Shown here: positions 1 through 10,950 of the stretch, piece by piece
How the letters are laid out: each line of letters begins with the position of its first letter
Numbering within the stretch: position 1 is the first letter of the stretch
Source of the DNA: Chara braunii
Lineage: Eukaryota; Streptophyta; Charophyceae; Charales; Characeae
Length of the DNA stretch: 57,769 nucleotides
Assembly (NCBI GenBank): GCA_003427395.1
Contig: BFEA01000184.1
Coordinates: 1,194,928-1,252,696 of the forward strand
Reading direction: 5' to 3'
The notes under the pieces: generated by a model
Told to the model about the DNA's origin: nothing
What the model saw: only the letters and a program-made list of their open reading frames with translations
Database searches by the model: none
Program-made: the position numbers and the translations under genes

Positions 1-39
1 AAATTTGGTGAAGAATTTCGATGTGGCCCTGAGGCATAA

Positions 40-981
40 TGCGAGGCTTACTCCCCTATGAGCCCCTTTCAGGCCCTGCCAAGTATCACGTCGGCCGCCC
101 TAAGTGAAGGCAGGCACAACGAGGGCCTGTGGACCCCTATTTCGGTCACCACGCAACTCAAGGAAATTCAGGCACTTGCACAGCGCCAGTTGGTTGGAAG
201 AACCCACGCCCTGGGCAGCCTGTTTGAATGTATTGAAGGCAGGCCTTGGGCTGGATACGGGATGTGGGCCTAACACAGGCCGTTGACAGTTGGGCGCGAG
301 CAACCACTACAGGCCCAGGGCCTGAGTTATGTGGACTGGGCCCCAGCTTGCCGGGGCCTACGGGAAGCTTCTTGGGAAAGGCCCAGCGCAGCCTGGGACA
401 GCAAGCAGGCAGGCCACTTCCATATAGCAAAGGGCCTGCCTCCGCATTTGGTATTCGGGTGCTGGCTGCATGCTGCGCAAGTGCTGCTGCGCTGAAGCTA
501 GCTAGCGCTCACGCGCTCACGGGCGAGCAGGAAGGAGCGGGCAGCCATAGCCGAGCTGCTCCGCTGTGAGCTGGGTGTGGCGCAGGGTGGTCCTTGGGTG
601 CATGTGGCAACTGTGTGTTGGGGAATGAGGTTGTGAGTGAAGCGAGAGACATACCTGGTGCTGGAAGCGTGCGGCATTGGCCGCTATCTGCCCGTGCTTC
701 AGGAGAGCTGTTGTCGTCATCTTCGGCATTGTAGTATAGGCTAGATAGGATCTGCGATCTGTAGTCTGGGTGCCGAGCGCCAGATAGGATATCAACATTG
801 GTTCTTCGTTGATGATGATGATGGGTCTATTTCAGCATTGTCAATTATGAGCTCTTGGTGCGTTCTTATTTGGTGAAACTCGTGATGCAATTCTGCTGTT
901 GGTTTGAGGTCACGACTGTCTGGACTTATGTTTATGTTGCTGTTTGATTGCTGAAGTTCGCTATCGCTCATCTTCCTTGCA
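40..981 (+). repeat. 5' LTR of outer Ty3/gypsy element
   Basis: Starts TGCGAGGC and ends CTTGCA, so it has TG...CA termini. It aligns over its whole length with 10951-11888 with scattered substitutions and a few small indels. The end is fixed by the primer-binding site that follows three bases later. Confidence 0.93.
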
Positions 982-984
982 ATT

Positions 985-996
985 TGGTATCGGAGC
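985..996 (+). promoter_or_regulatory. Primer-binding site (tRNA-iMet type)
   Basis: TGGTATCGGAGC lies three bases after the 5' LTR. It matches the common plant LTR-element primer site TGGTATCAGAGC except for one A to G change, and would prime minus-strand DNA synthesis from initiator methionine tRNA. Confidence 0.85.
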
Positions 997-2255
997 TGTG
1001 GTACGTTGCGCTCATCTGGCGCTTGTCTTCTGCCTTATGTGAAACATACATGCGGTCTGCTTGGGAGTGTGGCTGTAGGCGGTGTGTAGTGAGGAGGGCA
1101 GAGACAAGAATAGGCGACCCATGAGGTGAGGGGATCGCCTGGAAGGCTACTGTGTGTATATTGGGTGTTCGCAGTGTGATGAGAACTATCTGGTGGTTGA
1201 TTGATGCCGACGTGGAACGGCGAGATAATGCTGGTTGTGCCGATGCAGTGACTAGTCATCGCAATCGCCATCAGGTCATCTGGTGAGAATATCTGTGGTT
1301 GGGGGCACCTACATTGAGGTACGTTGCTCTTAACCTTATCTACCCTCTTCATCACTTCTTACCGTGAGGTTGTGAGTTCCTTCTTGAGGGTCCTCTCATT
1401 ATGAGGTGTCGTGTGCGCTCAACCTTGAGAGTCGGCATTGTTCTTGTGGAGCATCTGGAAGGAGAGGGCGGTGCTTTCTGAAGGGCCCTGGATGGAGCGC
1501 TGGGTCACGGTCACCATGCCAACCCACCGGGAGTAGGGCACGCATGCTTTGCTGCTTTGTCCTTGTCTGCTTGTTGCGCTCATAGAAGGGGTACTGAAGA
1601 GCAGGCCAGCTCTATGGGGAGACGAGTATCGGGCGTCTATAAATAAACACCGGCAGGGGAAACCACTGCTGTGATCGTCATCCTGCTGCGACGTAAAATA
1701 ATTCCTGATGACACTTGGGGGCGGTTGTTAAATTGCCTCTTGATCAGCCAGTTGGTGTAAGGCTTGCTGCACGGGAGGGTAACCATTGTGCAGGGCTGGC
1801 CTGCTCAGCAGCTACTCGGGGCACAGGGGTGGGCCGTGTGCACACCTTTAGTCACGCACGCTACCGGATCGCTCAGGGACGCTGACATCGAGTGACAATC
1901 AAGGGGAATTGGGGAAGGGGTAGATTCCAGGTGATAAGTTTGAGTAAGATGCCATGCTGAGAACAGACCCAACAAATGGCATTATTTTTATTTTGATTAG
2001 TTAGATGTACAGCCATTGACATCTGACAGACAGCATACTTTAGAACTGTTCATTGTTCATTGTGCTTCTGTTTGCGGACTAGTCAAAGTAGAGTAGTGTT
2101 ATTTGTAGGAATCTGCAGTTACCTGTTGGACCCAAATGTATCTACTCCGAATTAGCCACCAATTAATTAATTATTTATTTTAAATTGGTTTGGGCATTAC
2201 GCTGTGGTAGGTATTTAGTGTAACCTAGTGCAGATTGTGCTCAGTGCTGTAGCTT
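997..2255 (+). other. Untranslated leader of the outer element
   Basis: About 1.26 kb between primer site and gag. Only short, unconvincing ORFs are present. The last 300 bases are AT-rich. I recognise no domain or structured RNA here. Confidence 0.6.
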
Positions 2256-3519
2256 ATGAGCGATAGGGAGGAACAGCAACCGGACGACCGGATCCTGCGA
2301 TCAGCAAGACGCCCACTTGCACACTTGGCATTAGGACCAGAGGGCGACAAGTACCTGTTCCGCCAGCGTAGGGAGAGTCTGCAGCAGCAGCAGAGAGGTA
2401 GGGACGCAGAAGTTAGCAGAGCTTTCGCAAGTGAGGCCGCTGCTTCAGTAGCCATGGCTAGCGCTGCACAGCAGTCCTCTCAGGCTGGGAGTTCAGGAAC
2501 TGTAGGGTCAACTGCGGCGCAGACCCAGAGTAAGTCGGCTGGCGTAATGGCAAGCCAGTCAAATGTGTTGTCACCCGAGGAGATCGCCATACAGCAGGCT
2601 GCCCTGCAAGAGGCACAGCTACAGAAGGCTTTAGGGGATACAAAGGCAGAGAAAGAGAGAATGATTAGAAGAGTAGCCAGGATGCAGCGAAGAGAAGCGG
2701 ATGTTAGGCAGTTAGAGGAAATGGATCTGACCAATATGAATGTGGATGTGAGGGTAGTTTGGACGGCCCTGTTAGGAGTCATAGAGACGCAGGACCATCG
2801 GACTGCCATCCTCCAAGACATTCAGCAGAGTCTAGCCTGGCTGGTTGCATGATTGCAGGCGGCTCCATTACCGTCAGGGCCTGGTGGCTGGCCCGTGGCA
2901 CATCCTCCGCCTCCTGTCCCACCGGTTACTGGGGTATCCCCATATGTAGCCCCAGCATCGGTCGCTGTCGTTTTCCTGGGCATGCCGCTATCAGGAGGGT
3001 TATCAGCAGGACCTAGTGTCCAAATTCCTGTACAGACAGTGTTATCCCAACCTCCGTCGCAGGCTGCCATCAGTGGGCAATCTGTTGTCCCGCAACCTGT
3101 GCAGCCGCAGGGGACACAGCCCCAGCAGCAACAGGTGCAGCAGCCTGTTCCCCAGAGGCAACCAAGTGTGGGACAAATGCAGGGACAAACACAATGGGTA
3201 CCGAAAACGACAATCGCTGCTCCTAAACCCTTTTTAGGGGATAAGAGGGGCGAAGATCTCGACACATGGTTGAGGGCGGTGCCGGTATATGTTAAGTGTA
3301 AGTTGACCTTGCCACACGAGGAAGTACTTGTGGTTGCCTCCTATCTAGATGGTAGTGCAGCAAGATGGTTGAGTGGGTTAGTGCAGCTACAGGGATACGG
3401 TCATGACTTTCGCGCTTGGGCAGCCAGGCAAAAGTTGGATGACTTCCTCAAGCTGGTGGAGGAAGGTGGCATGATCCTCAGGAGGCTCAAAAGGTCACTG
3501 ACGCGATCCTGACCTTGAG
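2256..3519 (+). pseudogene. gag: gag, 5' part, interrupted
   Basis: Starts at ATG 2256 (MSDREEQQPDD). Residues 1-198 are polar, with Q/A/S-rich stretches and a predicted coiled region around 110-150. A TGA at 2850-2852 breaks the frame, but the same frame continues through a P/Q-rich linker into a retrotransposon-gag-like domain (about 3210-3470) with a characteristic 'ARWL' stretch. A one-base shift near 3455 lets it run on to 3519, where the nested element is inserted. The continuation resumes at 6551 in phase. Gag packages element RNA into virus-like particles; this copy cannot make the full protein. Confidence 0.8.
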
Positions 3520-3997
3520 TGTTACGAGCGTGAGGCTGAGGGTGAGCCGAGGGAGAGGAGAGAGAGGGAGAGAGTGAGAGCACACACACACACTCACTCA
3601 CTTGACACGACGGACTCGGACTGAGGATCAGATGCAGACACAGTGGCAAGGCACAAAGTCGAAGTCTTGGATTCCGAATGTCGAAACAGCAAGTCACACT
3701 GAGTACGAGTACAGCAACAGAGAACCGGTACGAGATTGGTCCCCGTACCGTACGGGGAGCCGGTATAAGTACCGGTGACACGTACGGTACCAGGGGCATT
3801 TCTGCAAAGTCCCCGAGGGCAGAACTGAAAAATGCAGTATTTGAAAGTGGCGCCCGAATTGCAGCATGGCGCCAGTTGTCCAAAATCCTACGGTTCCAAA
3901 GGAGGGGTTTGGAAAAAGGGTGCCAGGCCGAAAACAGGATGCAGTCGAAACAGCAAAAAGATAGACCAGGGATCAAGCCCTGGCGAAGTCCGTAACA
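3520..3997 (-). repeat. 3' LTR of nested element
   Basis: 478 bases, closely matching 6075-6550. On the + strand it begins TGTTACGAGCG and ends CGTAACA. It includes short palindromes around GTACGGGGAGCCGGTATAAG and an ACAC microsatellite that differs in length from the partner LTR. Confidence 0.92.
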
Positions 3998-4012
3998 CTA
4001 TCCCCTCCCTCT
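3998..4012 (-). promoter_or_regulatory. Polypurine tract of nested element
   Basis: Read on the minus strand this is AGAGGGAGGGGATAG directly before the 3' LTR, the expected site for plus-strand priming. Confidence 0.7.
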
Positions 4013-5211
4013 AGAAGCCAACGTCCCGGCTGCCAAGAACCATGAAGCAATGCTGAAATCTGTGAAGGACGGGACGGGGCCGATCACTGGTTAACAAGTC
4101 GAAAGGGAAGAGGGGTATAATGTGGGTGGCATGGGCTGCGGGAGTAAGAGGGAACAGGGTTTGGTACTGGTGAACAAAGTTGTCCTACTGATGAACCAGG
4201 GGGGGTTGCAAGGAACAGGGTAGTCCTACAAATGAACTAAAGGGAAGATAGTGAGCAGGGTGGTCCTACTGATGAACTAAGGGGACTGCATGGTTCGCTA
4301 TAGGTTAAGGGGGAACAGAGTGCAGGGAACAGGGCACTTCTATTGATGTTCTACTGGGTAAGAGAAGCGGTGTTCAGGAAAACAGGGTATTTCTATTGAT
4401 GTTGTAGTGGGTAAGGGAAACAATGGTCAGGGGAACAAGGGATGTCTATTGATGTTCTAGTGGGTAAGGGAAACAATGGTCAGGGGAACAAGGGATGTCT
4501 ATTGATGTTCTACAGGGTTGTCAAAGTTAGGAAAAATAAAGATGAAAATGTTTGTTCAGGNTGCCAAGGCTGGTGTGTNCGAAGAAGTCGGAAGCAGAAT
4601 CTCATGTAGGAACAAAGTGTCCAAGTGTCTTGAAAGGGGGTCTGCAGCGGTCTTGATCAGGTCTTTGGAGTAGGTGGTAGAAGCGGTCTTCAGCAGCTGC
4701 GATAGGTAGAAGTCCAAGAAGGGTAGCAGTAGTTCAAGTGTCGAAGTCCAAGTGCTAGGGTGCGTCCTGTACACGAACTGCGATGAGGTCTGATCTGGAA
4801 GCAAGGAAGTCGCAGACTGATGCAAAGATCCATGTCACAAGTTGCTGCTCCAGTAAGTCCGCGAGTCGGGATGCCGGCCAATGAAACAGCATGGTGGCCA
4901 AACCAGCTGCATAATCTCCATGAACAGTGAGGCAGCAGGCCATCATCCTCGTGCGCTTGCCATTAGATCCTTTATCGCCGGCGTCACGCAAGTTCACAAG
5001 CATTGGACGAGAGAGACAAGGTAGTGGAGAGGACAGATGGGACAAGGCTAGGTGAGGGCAAGGCAGATCAGACATCAGGAATGAGGATCAAGGGAAGGGT
5101 GGTTCAAGGGTGTGTGTAGAGCAGGGTTGCAAGGGTTTAGCGGGGGTTTATGCCATAGTGATATAGGTATCTAGGACGTAGGATTAGCACGATCATAGGC
5201 GCTGACAAGTT
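4013..5211 (-). other. 3' untranslated part of nested element
   Basis: About 1.2 kb downstream of the chromodomain remnant in the element's direction. On the + strand 4130-4520 shows diverged short repeats of the type 'gggaacaagggatgtctattgatgtt'-like units in tandem. Three ambiguous or odd bases occur near 4561-4579. No coding signal is convincing. Confidence 0.55.
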
Positions 5212-5535
5212 TCATGGCGTTCTTAAGATTAGAGAGAGGTCCCATGTAGATTCTTCGTCGGGGTATCCGGTCCATTTGACTTTGTATTCAGTGATTGGTT
5301 CCGGATGATCAGATACCTGAGTGGTTCGTCGGCCGATGATGGTTTCGACAACGAATTCAGGGCTTGTGGGTAGCATGATTGGTGGAGGTCTAGGATATGG
5401 GCGGTCGGCGAACTGGAGCGGGGATTCATGGTATTCTTTTAGGTACTCGACATGGAAGACTGGGTGGACAGTGTTCAGGTGGAGGGAGGAGTGGGAGTAG
5501 AAGGGTCGGGTCCCGTGGAGTGAGGGGCCTGTCAA
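5212..5535 (-). pseudogene. pol: Integrase C-terminus with chromodomain (pol remnant)
   Basis: 107 residues on the minus strand. Residues about 24-38 carry the conserved 'HPVFHVEYLKEY' integrase tail, and residues about 62-104 form a chromodomain ending 'YKVKWTGYPDEESTWD', with the aromatic/acidic positions expected. In chromoviruses this module steers integration to marked chromatin. Everything upstream of it in pol is deleted: only the gag zinc knuckle precedes it. Confidence 0.85.
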
Positions 5536-5999
5536 GTAAAGTGGCTAGCGTTGGGGCAGTTGGTCTGTTGATGACCTAACTGGCGGCAACGAAAACACCC
5601 GTTGTGTTCCTGGAGGTATATGCGTTATGCGGGTGTGAGTTTCTGGAGGCGGCGGGGTGGAGAGGAAGAAGGCGGTCGAGAGGTAAGATCCTGGCGTTCC
5701 ATCCGTATAAGGTGGGCGGTCTGGAGGTCCTCGATGGTGAATTGGGAGGGGTCGAGAGAGGCAGTGTCGAAGTCGTCATCGGAGGTGGGTTGAGTAGTGT
5801 CGTTATGGAAAAAGAGGGGGCGGGAGGGAGCGGCCACGGACTGGTGGTGGGGATGATGACGTGGCGCAACAGCGGCGATCCCGTCGGTGACGATGTTGAT
5901 GGGGCACAATGACGACGATCGCGATGATGACGATGATGACGTGGCACGACGGCGACGATCACAACGACGATGATGACATGTCACGGCGATGACGATCAC
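5536..5999 (-). pseudogene. gag: gag remnant with CCHC zinc knuckle
   Basis: The minus-strand frame from 5999 gives a low-complexity S/R/P-rich start, a more ordinary segment (around 5690-5790), a TAA at 5625, then a zinc knuckle at 5556-5597 of the form CFRCRQLGHQQTNC (C-X2-C-X4-H-X4-C) and a stop at 5532. The knuckle binds RNA in gag. The stop, and the direct junction to the end of pol, show a large internal deletion. Confidence 0.75.
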
Positions 6000-6061
6000 G
6001 ATGATGGCGACGAGGTGGACGGCGACGATGATGAATCAGGGCGGGAGGGAGGGCCGAAGCC

Positions 6062-6073
6062 GCTCCGATACCA
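6062..6073 (-). promoter_or_regulatory. Primer-binding site of nested element
   Basis: The + strand reads GCTCCGATACCA, the complement of TGGTATCGGAGC, one base from the 5' LTR. This fixes the element's orientation as minus. Confidence 0.85.
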
Positions 6074-6074
6074 G

Positions 6075-6550
6075 TGTTACGAGCGTGAGGCTGAGGGTGA
6101 GCCGAGGGAGAGGAGAGAGAGGGAGAGAGTGAGAGCACACACACACTCACGCACTCGACACGACGGACTCGGACTGAGGATCGGACGTAGAGATAGTGGC
6201 AAGGCACAAAGTCGAAGTCTTGGATTCCGAATGCCGAAACAACAAGTCACATTGAGTACGAGTACAGCAGCAGAGAACTGGTACGAGACTGGTCCCCGTA
6301 CTGTACGGGGAGCCGGTATAAGTATCGGTGACACGTACGGTACTAGGGGCATTTCTGCAAAGGCCCCGAGGGCAGAACTGGAAAATGCAGTATTTGAAAG
6401 TGGCGCCCGAATTGCAGCATGGCGCCAGTTGTCCAAAATCCTACGGTTCCAAAAGAGGGGTTTGGAAAAAGGGTGCCAGGCCGAAAACGGGATGCAGTCG
6501 AAACAGCAAAAAGATAGACCAGGGATCGAGCCCTGGCGAAGTCCATAACA
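6075..6550 (-). repeat. 5' LTR of nested element
   Basis: 476 bases matching 3520-3997. It ends CCATAACA directly before the second TTGAG target duplication at 6551. Confidence 0.92.
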
Positions 6551-7242
6551 TTGAGCGCTCATTCGTTCAAGTCAGTTAGGGAGGCCACAGACGCAGTAGA
6601 GCGTCTGATTTGTGTCCCTGGGGTCCGCTATGACCCCCAAGTCTTACTGATGACTTACCTGAGGTGTCCGCTGATGCCAATCAGGAATCAGTTGGCAGTT
6701 GAGGCTAACATCAATGTGCACAACTTTCCATCGTTCAACAAGAAGGCCCTAGACCTTGAAGCTAAGATAGGGCATGGACATAACCCATTGACAGACGGTA
6801 GGAAAAAGACACTGCCTCCCAACTGGAAGGCGAAGGGGCGCATTATGTTCGTCGACAACGATGGTTCGACCATCGAGTTGGACGACGCCCCCCAGTTAGG
6901 AGCTGGTTCAAAGGCAGGCAGCGTAGAGACTTCAGAGGGTGGAGTAGTCGCTGCCGTAACACAACAAAAAGGTAAGGGGACCGGTAGACGCCGAGGAGGC
7001 TCCCGATCCAGGAGTCAAGTCGACCCCAATGCTCCTCCATGGGAGAAAATGGGTCTCACAGAGGACGTGTGGAGAGATCGGTATACACGGCAGGCTTGCA
7101 TAACCAATTAAAGTTCCGAAATAAGAAGGTTACCGAGAAGATCCCGCCTACTATGTGGCAGGCGGTAGGATCCTCCGTTCCCGTTGGTAGCAATGTTGCC
7201 AGTACTTCAGGCACTGCTTCGGGAAACACGTCGGGCCAGTAG
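6551..7242 (+). pseudogene. gag: gag, 3' part of outer element
   Basis: Continues the gag frame after the nested insertion, with 'VREATDAVERLICVPG' and a C-terminal basic stretch 'KGKGTGRRRGGSRSRS' before 'PPWEKMGLTEDVWRDR'. The frame ends at 7111 and a neighbouring frame runs to 7242. A zinc knuckle would normally follow here; I could not see an intact one, so it is lost or very diverged. Confidence 0.7.
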
Positions 7243-7271
7243 GAAGAGTAGTTGTTCCTGCTAGGGTCGAG

Positions 7272-8666
7272 GTGGTGGACACACCCTCACCATCTCGAGA
7301 GATGGCCCAAGCTACTGACTCCACCATCGTTCCGCAAACACATTCAGACCCATCGACCCTCTGTTCGATGAATGTGTTCGAGTCCTTAGAGGAGCTAGAG
7401 GAGGAGTGGTCTAGATCAGACCCACTAGCTTCTTGGACGACATTAGTCAAAGCTCCCAAGGCTGAGATGTTCATCAGTGAGGTAGTCATTAGCGGTTGTA
7501 AGACTGGGGCCTATTATGACACTTGCTCGACGAGGAAGTTCATTAGTCGTGCATGTGTTGAGAGGCTGCGCTTACAGGGGCGAGTGCATCGCCTGAGTCG
7601 ACCTGTGGAGTCGACCTGTGCCAAGAAACAGCGCATGGTAGTTAATGACTACCTTCAGGACGTTGAGTGCCTTTTCCCGCACGCGGGAGGGGAATTGAGA
7701 CATCGCGTCTCGTTCCTAGTGAGTGACGAACTCCCCATGGATATGTTGTCAGGTATGTACTACCTCTCTGTGGCACAGCCCCAGTTTGACTGGGACCGAA
7801 AAGTGGTCAAACACACTTTGCCAGGTGGAGGGACTGCCATATTGCGTAGGTTCAAAGCTAGTAGTCTGATTGAGTCCCACGGGTGCATGTGTGCGGCCGC
7901 GTTCGATAATTATTATAAGCAAAATAAGGAGGAGGGTATGTATCTAGTTTATGTCTCTGGTGCAGGGGAGCTGGTGAAAATCCCGCCGGAGATAGAGGGA
8001 GTAGTTGCTAAATACCCTGATCTATTTGAAGAGCCAACAGGGGTTGTTGAGAGGGAGGTCGTCCACGCGATAGAGATTATCCCGGGGTCTGGTATCTCAA
8101 AAGGTAGGATCTATCGGATGTCTCCAGGCGAGCTCGATGAGCTTCGCCGACAACTCAAGGAACTCATAGAAAAGGGGTGGATCTGGCCGAGTGTTTCTCC
8201 TTATGGGTCTCCAATTCTATTCGTACCCAAGAAGAAGGAAGGAACACTTAGGATGTGCATTGACTATAGGGGCCTCAATGCCATCACTGTCAAGAGGAGA
8301 GAGCCCCTACCGCGCATCGAGGATTTGCTAGATAGAGTGCAAGGGTGTCGGTACTTCAGTAAGATAGATCTGAAGTCCGGGTACCACCAGATTGCAATCC
8401 GGCCTGAGGATCAACACAAAACCGCCTTTCATACCAGGTACGGTCTGTACGAGTTTGTGGTGATGCCTTTCGGCCTTTGCAATGCTCCTGGCACCTTTCA
8501 GCACGCTATGAATCGGATATTTCATGATTACTTGGATAAGTTTGTCATCGTGTACCTCGATGACATACTTATTTTTAGTAAGATTGTCGAGGAGCACGTT
8601 GCGCATTTGGACAAAGTCCTTAGTCTTCTGCGACAGCACAAGTTCAAGATTAACGGTGAGAAGTGA
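7272..8666 (+). pseudogene. pol: pol: protease and reverse transcriptase
   Basis: 464 codons. The protease region is near residues 70-190; its active-site motif reads D-T-C-S-T (codons at 7518-7532) where D-T/S-G is required, so the protease is probably inactive. The RT spans residues about 250-464, with 'IDYRGLN', '[13 protein letters not shown]' (motif A) and '[10 protein letters not shown]' (catalytic YLDD at 8553-8564), all intact. A TGA at 8664-8666 stands where RT sequence continues in the same frame (FGRTRVLYLGHEMS). RT copies element RNA into DNA. Confidence 0.9.
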
Positions 8667-9644
8667 GGGTTTGGCCGCACCCGTGTCTTGTACTTGGGTC
8701 ATGAGATGTCCGCGGAAGGTTTAAAGCCAGATGACGCGAAGGTGGCCAGCATTCGTGATTGGCCACGTCCTTAGTCAGTGACTGAGATGAGATCCTTCTT
8801 AGGTATGACAGGCTACTACCGCAACTTCGTGCAGAACTATAGTATAGTGGCCGCTCCTTTGACGGATCTGACTCGACTTGACACCCCATGGGAGTGGACA
8901 GACAGGTGTGAGGCTGCTTTCAGGCAACTGAAGCATGCATTGACACACTATGAGGTCTTGAAACTTCCTGATCCTGACAAGTCGTTCGTTGTAACTACGG
9001 ATGCCAACCAATATGGCATTGATGCCGTACTTGCCCAGCAGGAGGGGAAAACGTTGAGACCGGTAGAGTACATGTCCAAAAAGATGCCCTCTCAAAAGTT
9101 GGCTAAGTCCACCTATGAGAAGGAGCTCTATGCGATCTACAAGGCGCTAACACATTGGAGGCAGTATCTCCTTGGGCGCTTCTTCTACGCCAGGACTGAT
9201 CATCAGACCCCGAGGTGGATGAAGACTCAGTCAGTACTCTCTGATGCTCTGAAGCATTGGATAGAAGTCATAGAACAGTACGACTTCGAGCCCCAGTACA
9301 TCAAGAGCGAGTACAACAAGGTTGCAGATGCGTTGTCGCGCAGGCCAGACTTCCTCGGTGCGCTGGTCACTGAATTTGGGCTTGCGGACGATGTTACTCA
9401 GTCTTTGGTGGAAGCCTATCGCGAGGACCCGTTTATGGCCGAGATCATACGCAGACTCGAGGCGAAGGACAAAGAGACTTCCGCCGAGTTTGAGTTGGTC
9501 AACGGCCTGCTGTTCCTTGAGAAGGCAGGGAATAAGCGTTTGTGTGTACCTAATAGGGTGTCTTTGCGTAGTTTATTTTTAGGCGAATGTCATGATGCTA
9601 CAGGACATTTTGGGTTCAAGAAAACTGCGGCTAATCTGCAGTAG
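8667..9644 (+). pseudogene. pol: pol: RT thumb, RNase H, start of integrase
   Basis: Same frame as the RT. It continues with the RT tail, a second stop (TAG 8772-8774), then 'MRSFLGMTGYYRNF', an RNase H domain with 'TTDANQYGIDAVL' and 'TYEKELYAI', a linker with 'KVADALSRRPD', and the H-x-H half of the integrase zinc finger ('CHDATGHFG'). It is stopped by TAG at 9642-9644 just before 'WFWWS'. RNase H normally removes the RNA strand after copying. Confidence 0.88.
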
Positions 9645-10913
9645 TGGTTCTGGTGGTCCACATTGATGAGAGATGCTAAGTTGTACGTGGAGACTTGTCA
9701 GGTCTGTCAGAGGGACAAGCCACGTGCTCAGGCTCCTCTTGGGCTCGTGAAGCCCCTTCCAGTTCCGGAAAGGCCTGGTGAGAGCCTGTCCATGGACTTC
9801 ATGGATACGCTGGTCACCAGCAAGAGTGGAATGCTCTACATCTACGTCCTTGTGGATAGGTTTAGTAAGTTTGCTAGGTTAGTTGCAATGCCGGCAACAG
9901 CTAAGACGGAGTATGTGATTACAATGTTTAAAGAGAATTGGATTAGAGATTTTGGATTGCCAAAGTCTATCGTTAGCGACCGGGACGTGCGATTTACCAG
10001 CGAATTGTGGAAAGCAGCAGCTGCAGAGCAAGGCACGCAACTGCAGATGACATCAGGCAATCATCCCGAGGCAAACGGGCAGGCTGAACAAATGAATCGC
10101 GCTGTACAACACCTGCTAAGGCATTACATAAAGCCAAATCAGGTAGATTGGGATGAGAAACTTGCTCTCATCACCAGTTTGTACAATAATGTTGTGCACA
10201 GCGCAACCGGAGCCAGTCCTAACAGCTTGCTATTGACCTTCAGACCTGGACTTCCTTTAGACTTTCTACTACCTGACAATCAGCCAACTGCTGCACCAGG
10301 GACTCTAGAGTTTGTGTATAGATATGAGCACTTGATGCAGCAGGCTGTTGAGCAGATGCACAAAGCACAGGCGGCGATGATAGAGTCTGAGAACAAGCAC
10401 CGCCGCCCATCTACATTCCAGGTAGGGGAAAGAGTCTGGGTGAAGTCCTCCGAACTGGAACAAGAGTACGGTATATCCCGTAAACTCGTGCCACAGTACT
10501 TTGGGCCGTGGGAGGTATTCGATGTCGTGGGGAATGAACCGGATGGCCCGTCTTATGTTATTCGCATCCCTGGTCACTTACGCACTTACCCTGTCTTTCA
10601 CGCCTCCAAGCTTGCACCTTTCAAGGAAACAGATCAGTTTCCTTCTCGACGCTCAATGCTGCCCCCAACCATGGATGGAGAGGTGGACATAGACGACATC
10701 GTGGATCACAGAGAGCTGCCCGTTCCAAGACCGACAGGCAGGGGACGTCCTCCGAAACCGAAGCTGCAGTACCGAGTTCGGTTCCGACATCATCTGGATC
10801 CAAAGGAGGACCGCTGGTTCACTAGGGAGGAACTCATGCAGAACGCTCCTCAGATCGTAGCTCAATATGAGAAGTCTCTGCAGAAGGGAAAGCTCCAGAT
10901 CATCGAAGACTGA
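9645..10913 (+). pseudogene. pol: pol: integrase with chromodomain-like tail
   Basis: Starts in frame after the stop; the longest ATG ORF begins at 9663. The C-x-x-C half of the zinc finger ('CQVCQ') comes first, then the DDE core: 'SMDFMD', 'VSDRDVRF' and 'NHPEANGQAEQMNR'. The tail has 'VGERVWVK', 'YFGPWEV', 'HASKLAPF' and a diverged chromodomain-like end ('YRVRFRHHLDPKEDRWFTREEL'-type, split here by position 10760-10850). It inserts element DNA into the chromosome. This third of pol has no internal stop. Confidence 0.9.
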
Positions 10914-10939
10914 ACTTCTCAGAGGACTAGCGAAGTTAT

Positions 10940-10950
10940 GGAGGAGGGAA
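10940..10950 (+). promoter_or_regulatory. Polypurine tract of outer element
   Basis: GGAGGAGGGAA immediately before the 3' LTR, the expected plus-strand primer. Confidence 0.8.

Larger units (their letters stand above)
3520..6550 (-). mobile_element. Nested, pol-deleted chromovirus LTR element
   Basis: Minus-strand insertion inside gag of the outer element. The target duplication TTGAG is seen at 3515-3519 and 6551-6555. LTRs are 6075-6550 (5') and 3520-3997 (3'), both with TGTTAC...GTAACA-type ends. The primer site (complement at 6062-6073) touches the 5' LTR, and a purine tract (complement of 3998-4012) touches the 3' LTR. The 2.1-kb interior keeps only a gag tail with zinc knuckle and the last part of integrase with a chromodomain; protease, RT and RNase H are missing. 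It can only have moved with enzymes supplied by another copy. Confidence 0.92.
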
